From: DASZZV01 sp035544835
GTDB lineage: Bacteria; Acidobacteriota; Thermoanaerobaculia; Gp7-AA8
Direction: 5' to 3'
DNA: 10,009 nt
Assembly: GCA_035544835.1 (NCBI GenBank)
Contig: DASZZV010000326.1
Location: 1-10,009, forward strand
Positions within the stretch are counted from its first letter, which is position 1. The number at the start of each line of letters is the position of its first letter. Under the pieces are notes generated by a model, which ran no database searches, had not been told where the DNA came from, and was given only the letters and a program-made list of their open reading frames with translations. Positions 7,302 through 10,009 of the stretch are shown piece after piece. The position numbers and the translations under genes are program-made.

Positions 7302-7452
7302 TGCGTAGGGCCGCACGGCGTGCGGCCGGTACCTTCGCCCGCGGAAGACGAACGCTCGGCCGTCAATGGCGAAAACCCGTAACGGGTGCACGATCCATGA
7401 ATCTTGTTTTCAAGGAAGAGGGTACCGGCCGCACGGCGTGCGGCCCTACGCA
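7302..7452. repeat. Inverted pair of palindromic repeats (MITE/BIME-like)
   Basis: Arms at 7302-7333 and 7421-7452 are 32 bp each and match in inverted orientation at 31 of 32 positions; the one mismatch is the central base. Each arm has a 19-bp palindromic core, GGCCGCACG-G-CGTGCGGCC (7309-7327 and 7427-7445). It is flanked on one side by TGCGTAG and on the other by GGTACC; the flanks show that the arms are inverted and not direct. The 87-bp centre holds two more small stems: TTCGCC (7334-7339) with GGCGAA (7368-7373), and ACCCGT (7375-7380) with ACGGGT (7382-7387). No transposase gene and no clear target-site duplication are visible. A non-autonomous mobile or REP-type element is the likely explanation. 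Confidence 0.88.
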
Positions 7453-7556
7453 GGATTTCATTCCCTAGACTTGGACTCCAAACCGACTCACGACTTAGAC
7501 TGAAGTCTCCCCGACGCATCTGCTTTTCACGGTGCAACGTAGATGTGACGTCGAGG

Positions 7557-7562
7557 AGGAGG
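7557..7562 (+). promoter_or_regulatory. Ribosome binding site that fixes a TTG start
   Basis: AGGAGG, within a longer GAGGAGGAGG run (7553-7562), lies 6 nt before TTG at 7569. This is the strongest Shine-Dalgarno in the window. It argues against the longer frame beginning at the ATG at 7404. Confidence 0.85.
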
Positions 7563-7568
7563 TTGCGA

Positions 7569-8918
7569 TTGGATCAGCTTTTCTCCAGCTCGTTCCCACC
7601 GATTTTCACGGGCCTGCCGACGGACGCGCGTCGGATCGTGGCTGATGTCGTGGGACGCTGGCCGGCCAGGCCGCTTGGCCTCAAGCCGGTACAGCCGCTC
7701 CTGGAGCGGTTGCTGGAGACGCTGGTCCACGCCGAGGCATTCAGTGGCGCTCTGTTCATCGGTAAGTCGCGCCTGCTCTTGTTGCATGACGGATGGATCG
7801 TCGCCGCCATCGATCTCACCACCAATCGCCCGCAGGACGTGATCGCAGAGTCTCTGCCGGCCCAGGAAGAGTTGACGCTTCACGCAGTTCCCGCCGGCAC
7901 ACCGCAGGAAATGATTCCGCTGCTGGCCTCACTGCTGACTCCGCGAAAGGTCAGGCATGGCGATCTCGATTCCAGCTTCATCAACCTGCCGGCCATGGCC
8001 AGGAAACTCGAGGCCGAGGCTTTCTCGGGCGTGCTGAGTTTCCGGCGCGGAACTGATGTCGGTCATGTGCTGATCGATCGTGGCCTGACGCTGGCGACGC
8101 TTCTGGGCGGCGCCTGGAGCGAGGTGCCGGCTGGTGCACCGTGGGAGAGCTGGATTTCCGATCTCGAGGTCAAGGCATCCGTCGAGGAGCTCGTCCCCCA
8201 TCCGGTGACGATCTCGTATCGCCATGTTCTGCGCGACCTTCAGGTCGATGTCCAGGGCGGTGAGGAGAAGGCAGCAAAGGGTGGACTTCTGAAGCTGGGG
8301 ACGCAGTCGCGTCCATTGAATCCCTCGGCGCGAGTGCTCACGATCTCGGCTTCCCCGCGTGGCGCGGCTGGTCAATCTATTGACGAGCTGGTGCAGCGAG
8401 ACAGCGTTTATCGCTTTCTCGGCTGGGCCCTCAATGACCTGCCGGCGATTCTGCAGCCGGCCAGAAAGGCGGAGAGGTGGAAGTATCTGGAGAGCTGGCT
8501 GTATCTGGTGCGCAGGGCTACGCTTCATCATGACCTTCCGCGGACCGGTTCGGCGGAGAAGGACTTTTTTGATCTGGTGATGAGTGATGCCGACGGGAAG
8601 GTTCTCCATGTCGGAAAACGGGTGGCCACGCTGAACACGTTGGCCGTCGACGCCTTCATTGAAGAGGTGAAGCTGGCCAAGACCGCACGGGACAAGAGGG
8701 GCGACATCGGCGGGGCATTTCTGATCTCGCCGTCCATCGACGACGGAGCTGTGGCGGCATATCGTTCGGCCACGAAGAGCGACGACGCCGGGGGCGGCAA
8801 GGTTTTCAGCGCCGAGGCGGTGACGGGCTATGAAGGGTTCGTCCGCATGGCGGCGCGAAGAGGGTTTCACCTGATGCTGGTCCGCGAGATCGGGGAGCGG
8901 TTCGAGCCGTTGTTCTGA
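7569..8918 (+). CDS. Protein of unknown function with an internally duplicated module
   Basis: A 449-residue, probably cytosolic protein read from a TTG start behind a strong ribosome site. I do not recognise the family. Two segments resemble each other. One is at about 46-82 (ETLVHAEAFSGALFIG, then LLLHDGWIVAAIDL) and one at about 143-181 (MARKLEAEAFSGVLSFRRG, then HVLIDRGLTLATLLGG). Both follow helix, AEAFSG, strand, then a Leu/Asp-Gly-type strand. This loosely recalls the DUF4388/PATAN-like modules of signalling proteins ('FSG.L' then 'DG..v.A'), but the match is weak. The C-terminal part (about 270-449) has helices, then strands: FFDLVMSDADGKVLHVGKR (333-351), a helix (361-375), GDIGGAFLISPS (378-389) and a final strand FHLMLVRE. 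That order is reminiscent of a PD-(D/E)xK nuclease-like fold, without a clear active site. There is no signal peptide or membrane helix. No co-transcribed partner is evident. Being a real gene is secure from length and codon bias; function is unknown. Confidence 0.85.
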   Translation: MDQLFSSSFPPIFTGLPTDARRIVADVVGRWPARPLGLKPVQPLLERLLETLVHAEAFSGALFIGKSRLLLLHDGWIVAAIDLTTNRPQDVIAESLPAQEELTLHAVPAGTPQEMIPLLASLLTPRKVRHGDLDSSFINLPAMARKLEAEAFSGVLSFRRGTDVGHVLIDRGLTLATLLGGAWSEVPAGAPWESWISDLEVKASVEELVPHPVTISYRHVLRDLQVDVQGGEEKAAKGGLLKLGTQSRPLNPSARVLTISASPRGAAGQSIDELVQRDSVYRFLGWALNDLPAILQPARKAERWKYLESWLYLVRRATLHHDLPRTGSAEKDFFDLVMSDADGKVLHVGKRVATLNTLAVDAFIEEVKLAKTARDKRGDIGGAFLISPSIDDGAVAAYRSATKSDDAGGGKVFSAEAVTGYEGFVRMAARRGFHLMLVREIGERFEPLF

Positions 8919-9051
8919 GCAGATCGCGATCCGGGCAAGTGGTCCTGCTTTCGTCGGCCCGCCTCGCTCACTGCCCTATTGACCGCTTTGGCCAGCGACG
9001 TGAGGATCTCCAGCTCGCGGCGCGAGGGCATAAGGCATTGTGGGGAAAGAG

Positions 9052-9089
9052 CCTCGAACAGAGAGATCCTCGAACAGAGAGATCCTCGA
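9052..9089 (+). repeat. 16-bp tandem repeat, 2.4 copies
   Basis: CCTCGAACAGAGAGAT occurs perfectly at 9052-9067 and 9068-9083, followed by CCTCGA (9084-9089). It lies in the gap (8919-9206) between the unknown gene and the fasciclin gene, some 120 nt upstream of the latter. It could be replication slippage or a repeated protein-binding site. Confidence 0.85.
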
Positions 9090-9132
9090 TTAGCCAACTG
9101 AGCGCGGTTTCCGTCAGATTCAAGCGAAAGCG

Positions 9133-9138
9133 TAATAT
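9133..9138 (+). promoter_or_regulatory. Possible -10 element for the fasciclin gene
   Basis: TAATAT stands in an AT-rich patch (GTAATATAT) within otherwise GC-rich sequence, about 70 nt before the fasciclin ATG. No good -35 box is seen 16-18 nt upstream, so the call is weak. Confidence 0.25.
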
Positions 9139-9206
9139 ATGCAGCCTGCTGCAATCCGAAAAGCGCTCGACGGAGCTACTCGGGCAAGAAATAAGGAGAG
9201 TTAAGA

Positions 9207-9725
9207 ATGAAACTCATTGCTTTGGTTCTTTCTGCTTCGATGCTTCTCGTCTCCGGCTGCGCCACCAAGGACGCAGCTATGAATGCGGATGCGAGTATGG
9301 CGAAGCCGACCCAGTCGATTGCCGAGGTGGCGATGTCGACTGGAATGCACAACACGCTCGTCGCTGCGCTGAAGGCGGCAGGGCTCGTGGACATGTTGAT
9401 GGCGGCCGGCGACTACACCGTCTTTGCGCCTACCGATGAGGCTTTCGCCAAACTGCCTGCTGGCACGGTGGAGATGTTGCTGAAACCGGAGAACCGCGAC
9501 AAGCTTCGTGCGGTACTGCAGTACCACGTCGTTGCCGGCCGCGTGAGCGCCGCTAAGGTCATGAAGATGTCGAAGGCCCGCAGCGTTTCGGGACAGGACA
9601 TCTCGATCTCGATGATGGGCGATCAGGTGATGATCGGAAACGCCCACGTCGTCAAGGCAGACGTGATGGCCACCAACGGGGTGGTGCACGTGATCGACAC
9701 CGTTCTCATGCCTCCCGGCATGTAA
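9207..9725 (+). CDS. Fasciclin (FAS1)-domain lipoprotein
   Basis: A 172-residue predicted lipoprotein. The signal peptide ends in the lipobox Val15-Ser16-Gly17-Cys18, so the mature protein should be lipid-anchored at Cys18. A single FAS1 domain fills residues 36-170. The H1 motif is TVFAPTDEAFAKL (71-83), the conserved Tyr-His pair is at 106-107 (QYHVVAG), and the H2 motif is NGVVHVIDTVLMP (157-169). FAS1 domains are small adhesion or binding modules found on cell surfaces and in matrices; in bacteria they often occur as short single-domain secreted proteins like this one. AGGAG lies 8 nt before the ATG, and a strong intrinsic terminator follows 23 nt after the stop, so it appears to be a single-gene transcript. 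After lipidation there is a short Ala/Met-rich linker (19-35). The protein is somewhat Met-rich. Ligand unknown; family secure. Confidence 0.96.
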   Translation: MKLIALVLSASMLLVSGCATKDAAMNADASMAKPTQSIAEVAMSTGMHNTLVAALKAAGLVDMLMAAGDYTVFAPTDEAFAKLPAGTVEMLLKPENRDKLRAVLQYHVVAGRVSAAKVMKMSKARSVSGQDISISMMGDQVMIGNAHVVKADVMATNGVVHVIDTVLMPPGM

Positions 9726-9748
9726 GCGCCGGAAGCTCGGATCGTACG

Positions 9749-9782
9749 AGAGAGCGGGCCCTATGGCTCGCTCTCTTTTTTT
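9749..9782 (+). terminator. Intrinsic terminator of the fasciclin gene
   Basis: AGAGAGCG (9749-9756) pairs with CGCTCTCT (9769-9776). The stem continues inward through G-T, G-C, C-G and C-G pairs to a CTAT loop (9761-9764), giving a 12-pair hairpin. It runs directly into a T-tract at 9776-9782. This is the only textbook rho-independent terminator in the window. Confidence 0.92.
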
Positions 9783-9847
9783 GCGAAGAGCGTCGTGGCG
9801 CGATCATCGAGCAAGCAGAAGGTAGAAACCTCGGCCCTCGGCCCTAC

Positions 9848-9877
9848 TTGACTCTTCCGCGTCCCATCGAGTCCAAT
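9848..9877 (+). promoter_or_regulatory. Possible promoter before the right-edge small ORF
   Basis: TTGACT (9848-9853, five of six consensus matches) is followed after 18 nt by TCCAAT (9872-9877, four of six). The expected start of transcription falls within 1-2 nt of the ATG at 9886, which has no ribosome site. The arrangement copies that of the PrsW-like gene and would give a leaderless mRNA. Weak evidence alone. Confidence 0.3.
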
Positions 9878-9885
9878 AGCCGCTC

Positions 9886-10008
9886 ATGGATCTCAACCGC
9901 CTCGCATCGATGCTCCCGCTGACGACTCAACCGGCTGAGGGGAATCGTGTGGAGACGACGGCGTACACGACGACGACCACGAGCGTGGTGCGGAGCGGCG
10001 TGCGCTAG
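9886..10008 (+). CDS. Possible small protein (40 residues), unknown
   Basis: An ATG-started frame of 40 codons ending in TAG one base before the window edge. Its third codon positions are about 80% G or C, like the real genes here. The product begins MDLNRLASMLPLT and has a threonine-rich stretch (AYTTTTTSVV, residues 26-35) before a basic end. No domain or signal peptide is recognised. A promoter-like pair upstream would give a leaderless message. The opposite strand also has an open frame entering from the right edge with a stop at 9844-9846, but that frame is arginine-rich with weaker third-position bias and looks like a shadow. Short length makes the call uncertain. Confidence 0.3.
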   Translation: MDLNRLASMLPLTTQPAEGNRVETTAYTTTTTSVVRSGVR

Positions 10009-10009
10009 A

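Larger units (their letters stand above)
7166..7568. other. Non-coding stretch between the divergent operons
   Basis: This 403-nt gap carries no convincing gene. It holds the leader of the minus-strand operon, with two overlapping small hairpins (7186-7209), and the inverted palindrome pair at 7302-7452. The frame of the next gene stays open back to an ATG at 7404, but that stretch runs through the repeat and has no ribosome site, so I treat it as non-coding. I found no promoter good enough to list. Confidence 0.7.

Noticed and set aside
6383..7468. Plus-strand open frame of 361 codons opposite the LolA-like gene
   Set aside because: It is antisense to a gene with a signal peptide, ribosome site and coupled stop, and it ends inside the 7302-7452 repeat.
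7404..7568. N-terminal 55 codons of the open frame leading into the unknown gene, from ATG 7404
   Set aside because: It runs through the 7421-7452 repeat, is arginine-rich and has no ribosome site. A very strong Shine-Dalgarno precedes TTG 7569.
7929..8870. Minus-strand open frame of 313 codons opposite the unknown gene
   Set aside because: No ribosome site or recognisable domain. The plus frame has the strong ribosome site and typical codon bias.
9844..10009. C-terminus of a minus-strand gene entering from the right edge (stop at 9844-9846)
   Set aside because: The frame is arginine-rich with poor third-position bias, while the plus-strand frame over the same bases has the bias of real genes. 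Without more sequence it cannot be settled.

Overview
The window is GC-rich with strong G/C bias at third codon positions. It holds six well-supported protein genes plus one weak candidate at the right edge. The mix (a secreted BNR/VPS10-type repeat protein coupled to a LolA-like periplasmic protein, a PrsW-family membrane protease, a fasciclin lipoprotein) suggests a diderm soil-type bacterium. Acidobacteriota is my first guess and Gemmatimonadota is possible. This is inferred from gene content only; there is no rRNA or marker gene here.

Layout from left to right: an inverted pair of double-hairpin palindromes (1-129); an aldo/keto reductase on the minus strand (135-1109, TTG start); a divergent PrsW-type intramembrane protease with a large N-terminal extension (1187-2848); a repeat-filled convergent gap (2849-3125); a two-gene minus-strand operon, in which a LolA-like exported protein (6299-7165) overlaps by 4 nt the start of a 1058-residue secreted Asp-box beta-propeller protein (3126-6302); a 403-nt non-coding stretch with a second inverted pair of palindromes (7302-7452); a 449-residue protein of unknown function with an internal duplication (7569-8918, TTG start); a short gap with a 16-bp tandem repeat; a fasciclin-domain lipoprotein with a clean intrinsic terminator (9207-9782); and a possible 40-residue ORF at the right edge (9886-10008).

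Most products act at or outside the inner membrane: three have export signals (two Sec-type, one lipoprotein) and one is a polytopic protease. The LolA-like/BNR pair is the only convincing operon. The other genes look like independent transcription units and do not form one pathway.

I see no CRISPR array, toxin-antitoxin pair, restriction system, transposase, tRNA or rRNA. The most unusual content is in the non-coding DNA. Three unrelated palindromic repeat families are each arranged as an inverted pair in a different intergenic gap. In the first, the two arms differ in their stems only by compensating base changes, which indicates selection on folded structure. In the second, the repeat runs into the coding end of the BNR gene and supplies its stop codon.
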